A stretch of 64,000 nucleotides of DNA from Leptospira yanagawae serovar Saopaulo str. Sao Paulo = ATCC 700523 (GCF_000332475.2 NZ_AOGX02000008.1:248001-312000), one strand, 5' to 3'; shown: positions 15,342 through 25,725, counted from the stretch's first letter. Numbers and translations are program-made. The notes: generated by a model from the letters alone, not told the origin.

Positions 15342-17051
15342 ATGATCACACATTTGAAAATTAAGGATTTTGCCCTTTTTGAATCTTTGGAACTTTCCCT
15401 TTCGGATGGTCTCACTGTCTTCACTGGAGAATCTGGTGCTGGAAAATCATTAATTTTCGATGCATTGGCTTCACTTTTTGGAGGTCGTTGTTCCACAGCC
15501 AACATCAGACAAGGGAAGGAACGCTATTCCCTCCAAGCCGTTTTGTCACTCACGGGACAGAACTTGGCCAAAGACTATTTGATGGAACAAGGTTTTCGTT
15601 ATACCGGTGATGAAATACTCATCACAAAAGAATTGATGAAAGACGGCAAAGCTCGGGTGAAGATTGGGGAGAGCCTTGCTTCCACCACCCACCTTCGGGA
15701 ACTCGGTAAAACCATGGCGGAGATCCATTGCCAAAATGAGCAGTTATTCCTATTAGAAAAATCAAACCAATTGGAATTCCTCGATCGATTTGGAAATTTA
15801 GAATCTCTGAAGTTTAAATTCAAATCTGCATTGCAACAGTACAGACATTGGAAACAGAAACTTTCTGATTTTGAAGAAACCAGAAAAACGATGATGAAAC
15901 GAAAAGAAATTTTGGAATACGAAGTGGAAGAAATCGAGGCGATTTCACCAAAGGAAGGAGAAGAAGAAAGCTTAAGTTCCGAAGAAAGTTTACTCGCAAA
16001 CGGAGAAAAACTCGCGGAAAACTACCGTTTGGTGTTAGAAGAACTATCTGAGAAGGAAAATTCTATATTGAAGGTTTTTCCGAGTCTCATCCATGCCATC
16101 CAAAAAGTAACCATTCTCATCCCTGAAAAAAGGGAAATGCTTGAGGAATGGGAAGATGTGTATGACCGCCTTAAGTCTTTGAAGTCTGTGATCCGAGAGG
16201 AAGAGGAAGAACTTTTTTTTAGTCCCGAAAGGCTAGATATGGTGCAAGCTAGGCTTCAAGATCTCAAAAAATTGAAAAAAAAATACAATGTGAGTATTGG
16301 AGAAATCAACCAGCTTTTAGAGGAAAAAAAATCGGAACTAGAACGTTGGAAAGAACAAGCGGGTGATGAAGATTTCCTTCGAATCAAAAAAGACCAATGC
16401 CTTTCCGAACTAAAGGAGTTGGGATTCCAACTTTCGAAACTGAGACGAAATGCAATTTCTCAATTCGAAGAAGAAGTGCAAAGGGAAATGTCAGATTTAG
16501 GTTTAGAGGGAGGGAAACTCCAAGTGGTCCTCCGTTGGGAAGAAAATCCCGAAGGGGAAGTGGAAGAAGGATCCAAATCCTACTTTCTTTCCGAGTCTGG
16601 ACTTGACCAAATTGAATTCTATTTCAGTGCCAACCCAGGTGAAAAACCAAGGCCTCTCCGAAAAGTGGCATCAGGAGGGGAACTCTCGCGTGTGATGCTT
16701 GCCCTTCGCAGTGTGCTTGGAAAACAGGCACCTTCCCCTCAAATGCTTGTGCTAGATGAGGTAGATACGGGTCTTGGCGGTGAAGCCGCAGAAGCCATGG
16801 CAGCAAAATTGAAAAAACTCGCACGGAATTCGCAAATCCTCCTCATCACCCATACCCAACAGGTAGCAGCGGCAGGAGACCACCAAATCAAGATCGAAAA
16901 ACGGCAAGAAGGTGGTCGAACGGTATCCGAAGCTTCTACTTTGGACTTTGAGGAGAGAAAACGCGAATTGGCAAGGATGATTGGGGGAAAACAAGTCACC
17001 ACTGCCGTTCTGAAAGCAGCAACGGACCTCCTTATGAAAAAAGCGGGTTAG
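15342..17051 (+). CDS. recN: DNA repair protein RecN
   Basis: SMC-like ATPase for recombinational repair of double-strand breaks, 569 aa, the usual RecN length. The N-terminal half-site has HLKIKDFALFESLELSL and Walker A TGESGAGKSLIF (about 28-39). A long coiled coil occupies about 170-380 (Glu/Lys-rich heptads). The C-terminal half has the signature region KVASGGELSRVMLALR and Walker B MLVLDEVDTGLGGEAAEA, followed by ILLITHTQQVAA. ATG 15342 is preceded by CAGGAG. The perfect LexA-type palindrome just upstream predicts SOS induction, the normal behaviour of recN. Confidence 0.97.
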   Translation: MITHLKIKDFALFESLELSLSDGLTVFTGESGAGKSLIFDALASLFGGRCSTANIRQGKERYSLQAVLSLTGQNLAKDYLMEQGFRYTGDEILITKELMKDGKARVKIGESLASTTHLRELGKTMAEIHCQNEQLFLLEKSNQLEFLDRFGNLESLKFKFKSALQQYRHWKQKLSDFEETRKTMMKRKEILEYEVEEIEAISPKEGEEESLSSEESLLANGEKLAENYRLVLEELSEKENSILKVFPSLIHAIQKVTILIPEKREMLEEWEDVYDRLKSLKSVIREEEEELFFSPERLDMVQARLQDLKKLKKKYNVSIGEINQLLEEKKSELERWKEQAGDEDFLRIKKDQCLSELKELGFQLSKLRRNAISQFEEEVQREMSDLGLEGGKLQVVLRWEENPEGEVEEGSKSYFLSESGLDQIEFYFSANPGEKPRPLRKVASGGELSRVMLALRSVLGKQAPSPQMLVLDEVDTGLGGEAAEAMAAKLKKLARNSQILLITHTQQVAAAGDHQIKIEKRQEGGRTVSEASTLDFEERKRELARMIGGKQVTTAVLKAATDLLMKKAG

Positions 17052-17126
17052 TCCTTTAAAAATAGTATTTGGCGAAAAAGGGAAGACTGAAAACTCTATT
17101 CGTAATCCTCCAATGGGGTCTCATTC

Positions 17127-17744
17127 ATGTCTTTTCCTTTCGCTAAATCAGATTCAATCATTTCATCGGTTCCTCCACAAACCATACCCATTTTAATCAT
17201 TTTTGTTTCCATCGTAGGTTTTACCATCATCGTGGAACGACTTGTTTACTTTTGGAGATTAAAGAGTATCTCACAAGACCATTTCCGAAAGGTAAGGGAG
17301 CTTGCCCGTGAAGGCAAATGGGATGACGCAAAAGATGTTTTGACCCAAGAGGTCCAATCTCCCGCAGCAACCTTACTTCGTTTGGCATTTGATCTGAAAC
17401 GCCGAGGAGTCGCTTTTTGGGAAGAGGACATTAGGCAAGAGGGCTTCCGTCAAATTTATTTGATGGAGCGTTACCTAACAGGTCTCGGTACAATTGCCAC
17501 CATCGCTCCGTTACTCGGCGTGCTTGGGACTGTGATCGGGATTGTTCGTTCCTTTGCGGAAGGGGCGGGAACCCAAGGTGCAGAAGTGGGGATTTCAGAA
17601 GCTCTCATCACGACAGCGATGGGACTTGCCATTGCGATTCCAGCATATATTTTTTATAACGTTTTCACACGAATGAAGGAAGAAAAAATTACGGAAATGG
17701 AAAACGTAACGGATCTTGTTTTACCTCATTTGAATAAACGATAA
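17127..17744 (+). CDS. exbB: ExbB/TolQ/MotA-family proton-channel protein
   Basis: A 205-aa inner-membrane protein with three transmembrane segments: about 20-40 ([21 protein letters not shown]), about 120-140 within [20 protein letters not shown], and about 160-180 ([19 protein letters not shown]). The block [17 protein letters not shown] and the following [16 protein letters not shown] are the conserved pore-lining helices. With the next gene it forms an energy-transducing complex that couples proton flow to outer-membrane work. It stands directly upstream of exbD and bamA; no TonB gene is in view. Confidence 0.9.
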   Translation: MSFPFAKSDSIISSVPPQTIPILIIFVSIVGFTIIVERLVYFWRLKSISQDHFRKVRELAREGKWDDAKDVLTQEVQSPAATLLRLAFDLKRRGVAFWEEDIRQEGFRQIYLMERYLTGLGTIATIAPLLGVLGTVIGIVRSFAEGAGTQGAEVGISEALITTAMGLAIAIPAYIFYNVFTRMKEEKITEMENVTDLVLPHLNKR

Positions 17745-17751
17745 TCGAAAA

Positions 17752-18183
17752 ATGAAATTTCGTAAATCAACAAAGTCTTTTAATAACATCGAATTGGCAC
17801 CTCTTATCGATGTGATATCTTTTATTGTTATTTATTTTTTAATGAACGCAACATTAGAAAAGAACACTGCTTTAAAAGTTGAGTTACCTCGTTCATCGAG
17901 TGTTGCTAAAGAAAAACAAAAAGATGAACTTGTAATCACTGTAGACAAACAAGGTAAAATTTATTTGGATCAAAATTCTGAACCGGTTGCCTTGGATGGA
18001 CTTACTGAAAAAATAAATAGTTTTTTAGGTCCGGAAAAAGAAAGGGATCCTAAAAAGAATAAAGTTATCATTCGTGGGGATGGTGGTGCATCCTACCAAG
18101 TAGTTGTTAAGGTGATTGATGCTGTGAATGCAGCTGGTGTCAGTCGTTTTAATTTAGCTATGGTAAAAGGCACATCTAAGTAA
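17752..18183 (+). CDS. exbD: ExbD/TolR-family protein
   Basis: A 143-aa protein with a short cytoplasmic N terminus ([14 protein letters not shown]), one transmembrane helix ([16 protein letters not shown]) carrying the conserved proton-path Asp in [10 protein letters not shown], and a periplasmic domain containing the family pattern [14 protein letters not shown] and [19 protein letters not shown]. It partners ExbB. It starts 8 bp after exbB and is followed after 3 bp by bamA, so the three genes are one unit. Confidence 0.9.
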   Translation: MKFRKSTKSFNNIELAPLIDVISFIVIYFLMNATLEKNTALKVELPRSSSVAKEKQKDELVITVDKQGKIYLDQNSEPVALDGLTEKINSFLGPEKERDPKKNKVIIRGDGGASYQVVVKVIDAVNAAGVSRFNLAMVKGTSK

Positions 18184-18186
18184 TTT

Positions 18187-21063
18187 TTGAATATTCGAAA
18201 ACATATCAAACTCTATAGTTTATTTCTTATCTCTCTTTTGATTTTGGTATCAACAGAGTGGGTTTCACTATGGTCAAATCGATCCGTTTACTTAGATAAA
18301 GTCATCACGAAAATAGAATTTAAAGGCAATATCAATACATCCTCAGATGATATTTTAGAATTAATGGATATGAGGCCTGGTGTCTCATTGTCACAAGGGT
18401 TACTCAATGCCGATATGCGGGCATTGTTTGTTTCTGGTTTTTTCTATCATATCGATATCCAAGGGGAAACAGATGGTGACGGAGTCAAAATTTTAGTCAT
18501 CGTCAAAGAGCGTCCTCGCGTTAAGGACATTGATTTTATAGGGGCAGATGAAGTTTTCCCATCTGACCTTCGGGATAAAATTCCATTAAAAGAAAACGAA
18601 GTCATCACACCAAAAAAAGTAACGCTTTCGAAGGAAGTCATTTTAAAGAAATACCGGGATGAAGGTTTCTTCCTTGCTTATGTAAGATTTGAAACGGAGC
18701 CAGTAAACCCTGAAACAAATACGGTAAAGGTAAAGTTTATCATTGATGAGGGGGAAGAGATTCCCGTCAGTAAAGTCAATATATTTGGTAACAACGAAAT
18801 TGATACCTATGACATCCAAGGGATCATGGATTTAAAGGAAAGTGGGATCATTGAATCGGGTGTGTTTAAAGAATCCGCTTTTGAATCGGATAAACAAAAA
18901 ATTGCTGCTTACTTAAAATCTCGTGGTTATGTCGATGCGGAAATTAGCAATGAAGGGACTAATTGGGAGATACGTTGGGAAAATCCCAAGAAAAAAGACA
19001 AACGTGTTGTTATCGTAAACTTTAAAATCATTGAAGGGGAACAATACTTTTACAATGGTTATACGACAAATCATGATTTAACCATTGCTCCCAATGGAAT
19101 GCCACAATTTTTAAATAAAGAAAATAACCCTATCGGTACACCAAAAGAGGAGTGGGCACCTGTTTACCCTGTTAAATTTTTGGAAGACCAATACGAGTTT
19201 GCCCCTGCCGATGTAGGTGAAGTTTTTGATGAAACAAAATTTCAAAAAGATAGAGCTTCGATCAACGAAGCGTATTCAGCAAAAGGTTATTTATTCGCGC
19301 AGGTAATTCCGAGGCGAAAGGTTGTAGAACTGAGTGATGTTTCCCTATCGAGGTATGAAAACTGTGATAAAAGAGGAAACACAGATGCTATTGCAGATTG
19401 TAATGAAGAATTCAATCGACTGAATATTGCAAGGCTTCGTAAATTGTATGAAGCCGAGCCAAAATTACGTGGCAAAAAATTCATCCACGTAGATTTTACA
19501 ATTCGTGAAAATAATTTAGCTTTTATTGAAAATATTATCATCAAAGGGAATAAAAAAACCCAAGACCGGGTGATCCGAAGGGAATTATTATTCAAACCGG
19601 GAGATTTATTTAACTCTTCTCTTGTGAACAGGTCCAGAGAAAGGATCTTCAACTTAGGTTATTTTAAAGAAGTTAACTTTAATATGAGACCTGGTTCTGA
19701 TGAAACAAAGATGAACCTGATCATCGAACTTGTGGAACAACCTACTGGAACTGTGTCTATGGGTGGTGGTTATGGAACGATAACAGGTTTTTCCATCTTT
19801 ACTCAGTTAGGTGAAAACAACTTAAACGGAACCGGCCAGCAGATCACTGGTAGGATAGAATTTGGTCCGATCCGTAGGTATTTACAATTGTCTTGGACAG
19901 AACCATGGTTTATGGATAAACCTTGGTCGTTGACACTTTCTGCTTTTTATTCTTCCAGAACCTTGTTTGTGGGAGCAACTTCGATCACGGAAAACAATAA
20001 CCAAGGGATTAAAGAAGTCGCTTCCTATGAAAGGACAGGAGTTGGGGTAAGTGCTGGGATCGGGCACCGGTTTTTAATCAACTGGACCCACTTCCATCGT
20101 TACTCACCATCCTTTTTTGCTTCAACTAGACCAACTTCTCTTGTGTCTGACCAGGTTCTAGCAGAGGTAGATCGGGGATGGCAATTTCGTTCTCAATTGA
20201 CAAACGGGATTGCTTACGATAGCCGGGATAATATTTTTAATTCCACCCAAGGTTTTAATTTAATCTTTTCAATTGATAATGTTGGTCAGTATTTAGGTGG
20301 AGAAAGCCATTTTGATCAGTTCAGTCCTATATTAGAATATTACCATACTTGGTTTGATTATACATTTTTTGGACTCATTCGAAAAAATGCGCTTAGGCGA
20401 TGGAGAGTGGTGCAACAATTCCGTACTTCTTCCGTATTTACTTATGAAAGAAAACCGAAGTATGGAAGCCAAGACAAAGAACGAATCCCATACATCCAAG
20501 TGCAAGATCGATTGTTCCTTGGGGGCTATGAATCCCTTCGTGGTTGGTTTTTTGACGATAAGTATTACCCAGATGAATGGAAGGATGGGGCGTCGAGCCG
20601 TGTTTTGTTCACCTCAGAGTTACGATTTCCAATTGAACCATCGTTATTATGGTTTGTTGTATTTTTTGATGCAGGATCCATGTTTGAAGAGATCAATCGT
20701 GCTGTTGGAGAAAGAAGAGAATTTTTTAAAAATTACGATAACTTAGTCCGAGCACAAAGATTTTCCGAACCTGTTGAAACCTATTTGTTCGAAAACTATA
20801 ATTCGTTTGGTCAAAAATTACCTGATTCTCCGCTTGTAGTAAACGATCCAGGGAATCTAATCCTTTCTAGTAAAAACCTATCGATGTCAAATTTCCGTTT
20901 TTCATGGGGTTTTGGACTTCGGATTCAAATTCCAGTTTTACCTTTACGATTGTATTTTGCGCAAAGGATCCGTTATACGGGAGTGGAAGATCGTCCCTTC
21001 GGATTGTATCCTGATAATAATAGTTTTCAGTTTGTATTTGGAATTGGAGACATGCGTTTCTAA
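18187..21063 (+). CDS. bamA: Outer-membrane assembly factor BamA (Omp85)
   Basis: Inserts beta-barrel proteins into the outer membrane. The protein is 958 aa, longer than the ~810 aa of E. coli BamA. A hydrophobic segment lies at about 9-28. POTRA repeats occupy about 35 to 520: ITKIEFKGNINTSSDDI, RVKDIDFIGADEVFP, VSKVNIFGNNEIDTYDI and FIENIIIKGNKKTQDRVI mark repeat starts, and a long insertion lies about 250-400. The C-terminal ~430 residues are the Omp85 barrel, with the conserved VRGF-type motif as GGYESLRGWFFDD and a C terminus ending QFVFGIGDMRF. The start is TTG 18187, three bases after exbD. The gene order exbB-exbD-bamA is unusual outside spirochaetes as far as I know. Confidence 0.95.
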   Translation: MNIRKHIKLYSLFLISLLILVSTEWVSLWSNRSVYLDKVITKIEFKGNINTSSDDILELMDMRPGVSLSQGLLNADMRALFVSGFFYHIDIQGETDGDGVKILVIVKERPRVKDIDFIGADEVFPSDLRDKIPLKENEVITPKKVTLSKEVILKKYRDEGFFLAYVRFETEPVNPETNTVKVKFIIDEGEEIPVSKVNIFGNNEIDTYDIQGIMDLKESGIIESGVFKESAFESDKQKIAAYLKSRGYVDAEISNEGTNWEIRWENPKKKDKRVVIVNFKIIEGEQYFYNGYTTNHDLTIAPNGMPQFLNKENNPIGTPKEEWAPVYPVKFLEDQYEFAPADVGEVFDETKFQKDRASINEAYSAKGYLFAQVIPRRKVVELSDVSLSRYENCDKRGNTDAIADCNEEFNRLNIARLRKLYEAEPKLRGKKFIHVDFTIRENNLAFIENIIIKGNKKTQDRVIRRELLFKPGDLFNSSLVNRSRERIFNLGYFKEVNFNMRPGSDETKMNLIIELVEQPTGTVSMGGGYGTITGFSIFTQLGENNLNGTGQQITGRIEFGPIRRYLQLSWTEPWFMDKPWSLTLSAFYSSRTLFVGATSITENNNQGIKEVASYERTGVGVSAGIGHRFLINWTHFHRYSPSFFASTRPTSLVSDQVLAEVDRGWQFRSQLTNGIAYDSRDNIFNSTQGFNLIFSIDNVGQYLGGESHFDQFSPILEYYHTWFDYTFFGLIRKNALRRWRVVQQFRTSSVFTYERKPKYGSQDKERIPYIQVQDRLFLGGYESLRGWFFDDKYYPDEWKDGASSRVLFTSELRFPIEPSLLWFVVFFDAGSMFEEINRAVGERREFFKNYDNLVRAQRFSEPVETYLFENYNSFGQKLPDSPLVVNDPGNLILSSKNLSMSNFRFSWGFGLRIQIPVLPLRLYFAQRIRYTGVEDRPFGLYPDNNSFQFVFGIGDMRF

Positions 21064-23247
21064 GTGGAGTTAGCCAGTCTAAACGATGAACAAAGATTAG
21101 CTGTTGAAACCGTAGATGGTCCACTCCTCATTTTAGCTGGTGCTGGTTCAGGAAAAACCAGAGTCATAACCTATCGAATTGCCAATTTAATTCTCAATCA
21201 CAAGATTTACCCAAATCAAATCTTAGCAGTAACCTTTACCAATAAAGCGGCAGAAGAGATGAGAAATCGATGTCGCAGTTTGTTACCGGAAGGAACTGCG
21301 GAACCTTTGGTAAGAACCTTCCACTCACTTTGTTTGTATCTTTTGAGAAGGGAAGGAAAGGTTTTGGGATTAGGCAGTAATTTTACTGTTTATGATAGTG
21401 ATATGCAAGAATCACTCATCAAAGAAATTTTAAAATCCAAAGATATGGACACAAAAGAATTTCGTCCATCTAGTCTAGCCAATCAATTCTCACAGGCCAA
21501 AGATTCATTTTTAACAGCGGAAGAATTTGCCAAAAAAAAAGTAGATGATGCTTATTCAAAAACGATTGCATCCGTTTTTTTAGAATACGAAAAAAGAAAA
21601 GACCTTCGGAATGCTTTAGATTTTGGAGATTTGATCTTAAAAACTGTAATTTTGTTTCGGGATTTTCCAGTGATATTGGAAAAATACCAAAGGTTATGGA
21701 AATACATCATGGTAGACGAATACCAAGATACAAACAAAATCCAATACCATTTGGTACAATCCCTTTCTTCCTTTCATAAAAATTTATGTGTTGTAGGTGA
21801 TGATGACCAGTCGATTTATTCTTGGCGTGGCGCTGATATTTCGAACATATTAAATTTTAAAAAAGATTATCCAGAAGCAGTTGTTGTCAAACTGGAAGAA
21901 AACTATCGCTCTACCAGAACCATCATTGAATCTGCTGCAGCCTTAATCTCACATAACAAACAACGGACAAATAAAACTTTACGGACAGAAAATCCGTTAG
22001 GTGATAAAATTAAATTCACTTCGTTTCAAAATGAAATGGAAGAAGCAGAGGGAATTGTTCAAAAAATTCAAGTTGGTGCTCGAAAAGGTCAAAAGTATTC
22101 CAATTTTGCAATTTTTTACAGAACCAATTCTCAATCACGTTATTTTGAAGAAGCCCTTCGTAAACGTGCTATTCCTTATAAGATTTTTGGTGGCTTTCGT
22201 TTTTTTGATCGGAAAGAAGTTAAGGATTTGATTGCTTATCTTTCCGTGATTGTCAATCCTGTAGACTCTACTTCACTTTTACGGATCATCAATTCTCCAC
22301 CGAGAGGGATCGGAGATACAACTGTGAACCGAATTCTTAAGTATTCAGTGGAAGAAGGATTGTCTTTGTATGAATGTTTACACAAACAAGTTCCTGATAT
22401 CAAAAAAGGAACCTTACAGAAATTAAATTCTCTTTATCGTATGTTTGATTCCGAAATGGAAGATTTAGGAAAAAAAACACCTTCCGAAATTGCCTATGAT
22501 GTTTTGGAACATTCTGGATACCGTGAATACTTAGAAAATGAAGGAACAGAAGATTCCTTTTCCAGACTTTCCAACCTAAATGAATTTGTGAATGCATTAA
22601 AAGAATATGAGGAAACCAATCCGGAGGCTACATTAGAAGAATATTTGAGTTCGATTTCACTCATCACAAGTGAAGAGAATACGAAAGATCTTCCTGATTA
22701 CGTCATACTAATGACAGTACACAATGCCAAAGGATTAGAATTCCATCATGTGTTTATGGCGGGTATGGAAGAGGGAACATTCCCACATTTTTTATCAATT
22801 GATTCACCTGAAGGGATTGAGGAAGAAAGAAGATTGGCTTATGTTGCCATCACAAGGGCAAGAAAACATTTAGATATCAGTTATTCCCGATTCACTCGTA
22901 AATTTGGAGAAGTGGATGCAAGGTTTCCCTCTCAGTTTTTAGAAGAAATCCCAAAAGAGTATATGGAAGGTGAGTTTACTGAAACTAAATATGGAGTGAG
23001 AAGGCCAGAAGTCACTCCCCGTGCGGAACGGTTTCAAAAATCGGAAGAAAAATTTGAATCCATCCAAGCAAAGGTTGGCAATGGCGAGTTCCAAGTTGGC
23101 ACTAAAGTAAGACATAAAGTCTACGGGGAAGGCCGAATTTTGAGCATTTCAGGATCTGGCGACAATCGAAAGGTGGAAGTTCGATTTGGATCTCATTTAG
23201 ATAAAAAATTCTTATTGGCATATACACCATTAGAGATAATATCATGA
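21064..23247 (+). CDS. pcrA: UvrD/PcrA-type DNA helicase
   Basis: Superfamily 1A 3'-5' helicase, 727 aa. All motifs are visible: Walker A AGAGSGKTRVITYRI (about 25), TFTNKAAEEM, Walker B VDEYQDTN (about 217), GDDDQSIYSWRGAD, LEENYRST, MTVHNAKGLEFHHVF (about 556) and LAYVAITRAR. A C-terminal tail (about 670-727) has the beta-rich VGTKVRHKVYGEGRILSI element shared by PcrA proteins, which binds RNA polymerase. GTG 21064 directly abuts the bamA stop, so expression is probably coupled to bamA. Role: mismatch/excision repair and clearance of stalled forks. Confidence 0.93.
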   Translation: MELASLNDEQRLAVETVDGPLLILAGAGSGKTRVITYRIANLILNHKIYPNQILAVTFTNKAAEEMRNRCRSLLPEGTAEPLVRTFHSLCLYLLRREGKVLGLGSNFTVYDSDMQESLIKEILKSKDMDTKEFRPSSLANQFSQAKDSFLTAEEFAKKKVDDAYSKTIASVFLEYEKRKDLRNALDFGDLILKTVILFRDFPVILEKYQRLWKYIMVDEYQDTNKIQYHLVQSLSSFHKNLCVVGDDDQSIYSWRGADISNILNFKKDYPEAVVVKLEENYRSTRTIIESAAALISHNKQRTNKTLRTENPLGDKIKFTSFQNEMEEAEGIVQKIQVGARKGQKYSNFAIFYRTNSQSRYFEEALRKRAIPYKIFGGFRFFDRKEVKDLIAYLSVIVNPVDSTSLLRIINSPPRGIGDTTVNRILKYSVEEGLSLYECLHKQVPDIKKGTLQKLNSLYRMFDSEMEDLGKKTPSEIAYDVLEHSGYREYLENEGTEDSFSRLSNLNEFVNALKEYEETNPEATLEEYLSSISLITSEENTKDLPDYVILMTVHNAKGLEFHHVFMAGMEEGTFPHFLSIDSPEGIEEERRLAYVAITRARKHLDISYSRFTRKFGEVDARFPSQFLEEIPKEYMEGEFTETKYGVRRPEVTPRAERFQKSEEKFESIQAKVGNGEFQVGTKVRHKVYGEGRILSISGSGDNRKVEVRFGSHLDKKFLLAYTPLEIIS

Positions 23248-23266
23248 GAAAATTAGGGGTAAACGT

Positions 23267-23695
23267 ATGAACTTGTTTTTTAAATGGATTACAATCATCA
23301 GTTTGGGTGCAACGACTCTCTATTCACAACAAAACTCTGGTTTGACGGAAGAGTTTAGCCGATTAGAAGACCATATACGTAACCCAAAAATTTCAGACGA
23401 ACAAAAGAAAAAAAATTTTGAAGCCAATATGGTTAATTCTGTTCGAAGCACTCTTTCGAAACGTTTTTCAAATCCCAAAAAAGAATTAAAAGATTTAAAA
23501 TTCCAAGATTTGCAAACAGAACGTCCGGAAGGAACCAATACGTTTTATGTAAAATACAAAAACTATTATTTTCAATACCAATTTCCAGTTGATCCTGAAA
23601 CCTACGTTACCTTGCCATCAGAAGAAATTGTTTTGGAAAAACCAGAAGGTTTAGACTTAAGTTCTGGTGCTCACAAAGAAGAAAAAAAGAATTAA
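23267..23695 (+). CDS. Small secreted protein of unknown function
   Basis: A 142-aa product with a Sec signal peptide at residues 1-20 (WITIISLGATTLYSQ). The mature protein is charged and mainly helical at first (LTEEFSRLEDHIRNP, then Lys-rich), and ends with a short beta-like stretch (FYVKYKNYYFQYQFPV) and a Lys/Glu tail. It has no Cys and is probably periplasmic. It lies 19 bp after pcrA and 27 bp before the phosphatase gene, on the same strand. Family not recognised. Confidence 0.72.
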   Translation: MNLFFKWITIISLGATTLYSQQNSGLTEEFSRLEDHIRNPKISDEQKKKNFEANMVNSVRSTLSKRFSNPKKELKDLKFQDLQTERPEGTNTFYVKYKNYYFQYQFPVDPETYVTLPSEEIVLEKPEGLDLSSGAHKEEKKN

Positions 23696-23722
23696 GTTTC
23701 AGTAACCAAACATTAGGAAGGA

Positions 23723-24592
23723 ATGGAAGAACAAGAGTTTCAGGAAGTATGGCGGTGGGTATTAGCAGTCGGTGATTCCATCTTAAATATCTATCGATCA
23801 GATTTTGAAATCCGTGATAAAGGTGGAAACGATCCCGTCACAGAAGCAGATTTGTATGCGAGTGAGTTTTTATTCGAAAAAATTTCAAAACATTTTCCAA
23901 GCCATGGTTTTTTATCAGAAGAAAAAACAGACACTAACAGTCGTTTGGATAAAGAATGGGTATGGATTTTAGATCCTATTGATGGGACTAGAGAGTTTGT
24001 AAAAAAAAATGACCAATTTGCGCTAAGCCTTGGCCTTGTACGAAATGGGGATCCAATTTGGGGCATCATTTTTAACCCGGCAACGGGAGAATTTTTCTCA
24101 AAAAGCAAACATAGTTTTTTTGCAAAACTCCAAGCACCCTACGCAACGGAAGAAAATTTTAGAACCTTAGTTGTAGAGAGTGCTTCCATTTTGCATCCGT
24201 TACAAGATGGAAAGGAAAGAAAACAGAAACCAATTTTACTCGTGTCTGTTTCTGAAATGAAAGAAGGTTTGTTCAGTGATCCATTTTGGAGTGAAGATTT
24301 TGAATTACGTGCCATGGGAAGTATTGCCTACAAACTCGGTTTATTATCTGCAGGATTTATAGACATCATTGTTTCTTTGAAACCAAAAAATGAATGGGAT
24401 ATTTGTGGTGGGATTTCTTTGTTAGACGAAGAAAACTTTATTTATTTTCCGTTAAAAGATAAACCCTATCAATTCAATCAAAAAACAACCTTAAGTTTTG
24501 GACTAGTGGCAGGAAAAAAATCTGCCGTGAATTACCTCGAATCGAAAATTGATTTCCACCAACTTTCTCTTAAGGTAAAAGAACGATGGTGA
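23723..24592 (+). CDS. Inositol monophosphatase-family phosphatase (CysQ/SuhB-like)
   Basis: Mg-dependent, Li-sensitive phosphatase fold, 289 aa. Metal-site motifs are visible: DPVTEADLYASEFL (about 35), FLSEEKTD (Glu of the catalytic pair), WVWILDPIDGTREFV (about 85-99) and C-terminal EWDICGGISLL. TREFV after DPIDGT is the form typical of CysQ (3'-phosphoadenosine 5'-phosphate phosphatase), so PAP turnover is the best guess; inositol phosphatase is the alternative. ATG 23723 has GGAAGGA upstream. It overlaps the following glycosyltransferase by 7 bp. Confidence 0.85.
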   Translation: MEEQEFQEVWRWVLAVGDSILNIYRSDFEIRDKGGNDPVTEADLYASEFLFEKISKHFPSHGFLSEEKTDTNSRLDKEWVWILDPIDGTREFVKKNDQFALSLGLVRNGDPIWGIIFNPATGEFFSKSKHSFFAKLQAPYATEENFRTLVVESASILHPLQDGKERKQKPILLVSVSEMKEGLFSDPFWSEDFELRAMGSIAYKLGLLSAGFIDIIVSLKPKNEWDICGGISLLDEENFIYFPLKDKPYQFNQKTTLSFGLVAGKKSAVNYLESKIDFHQLSLKVKERW

Positions 24593-25725
24593 AAACTTAT
24601 AAAATTGGTTTGGATGCACGACCTCTTTCCACTCGAGTTTCGGGTGTTGGCCGCCTCATTGCGGAAACTTTAAAAGCATTTCCAAATAAAGAAAAATATG
24701 AATTTTTCCTTTTTTCTCATTTGCCCATCCATTCTGATCATAAAAAAGTTTTAGAGTTATCCAATGTTCGGTGGGTAGAAGGTGGTGGTTTTTTGAAATG
24801 GAAGGGGGGATTGTATTACAATCTTTACGTTCCATTTTACCTGTTGACACATCGATTGGATTTGTTTTGGGGTTCTCAACAAGTATTACCTCCTTTTTTA
24901 CCAAAGGACTTAAAAGCAGTATTAACTTATTGTGATTTGGTTTTGTATTTGTATCCCGATACGATGCGTTGGATTGCCAAAGTACAACAACGATTGTTTC
25001 AAAGTTATTCTGTTAGACGATCAAGTTTTATATTATCCATTTCCAAACAGACAAGTGATGATATGTGTAAAAAGTTTGGTTATCCAGTAGAAAAAACTGG
25101 AGTGGCCTATCCTGGAGTGAATCCAGAAGAAATGACAAAACTTTTGGATACTAAACTTTCCAGTCGTATCAAGGATTTAGGGACTGGGTTTCTCTTATCA
25201 GTTTCAACCATTGAACCCCGAAAAAATTATCCATTTTTATTAGAAGTATTTCGAGAATATAGGAAGTTAAATCCACACCATTACAGGCCTTGGGTCATCG
25301 TCGGAAAAATTGGTTGGGAATCTCCTGAATTCATTGAAGAGCTCATCCAAGAAAGGACACTTTACAAAGATATTTTCATTTTAGATTCGGTATCCGATTC
25401 TGAACTGCAACATGTTTACAAACGTGCTGGTTTGTTTTTGTTTGCAAGTAAGTACGAAGGATTTGGAATTCCGATGGTAGAAGCACTATTTCATAAGCTT
25501 CCCTGTATTGTTTCTGACATTCCCACCTTTCATGAAATTGGAAAAGATGGAGTTTTGTATTTTGCAACGAATGCCAATGAAGATGCAAAAAAGTGGGCCA
25601 TGGCCATCGATTCATTTTTTCTGGATCCAAAACCAGTAGAAGTGCCAGTAGACCAATTTCGTTGGGAAAATGCCGCCAAAATTACAGAAACCGCCTTTCG
25701 GACTGTCTTAGAGGAAAGCGAATAA
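24586..25725 (+). CDS. Family 4-type glycosyltransferase (GT-B fold)
   Basis: A 379-aa cytoplasmic sugar transferase with retaining GT-B architecture. The N-terminal domain starts YKIGLDARPLSTRVSGVGR, the usual acceptor-side glycine-rich loop. The C-terminal domain has LLSVSTIEPRKNYPFLLEVF (about 203), the nucleotide-sugar region and the EX7E block ASKYEGFGIPMVEAL (about 288-302), then SDIPTFHEI. It is a mannosyltransferase-like sequence. It begins inside the last codons of the phosphatase gene, with which it may be coupled. It probably builds surface polysaccharide; substrate unknown. Its 3' end overlaps a convergent small gene by 18 bp. Confidence 0.88.
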   Translation: MVKTYKIGLDARPLSTRVSGVGRLIAETLKAFPNKEKYEFFLFSHLPIHSDHKKVLELSNVRWVEGGGFLKWKGGLYYNLYVPFYLLTHRLDLFWGSQQVLPPFLPKDLKAVLTYCDLVLYLYPDTMRWIAKVQQRLFQSYSVRRSSFILSISKQTSDDMCKKFGYPVEKTGVAYPGVNPEEMTKLLDTKLSSRIKDLGTGFLLSVSTIEPRKNYPFLLEVFREYRKLNPHHYRPWVIVGKIGWESPEFIEELIQERTLYKDIFILDSVSDSELQHVYKRAGLFLFASKYEGFGIPMVEALFHKLPCIVSDIPTFHEIGKDGVLYFATNANEDAKKWAMAIDSFFLDPKPVEVPVDQFRWENAAKITETAFRTVLEESE

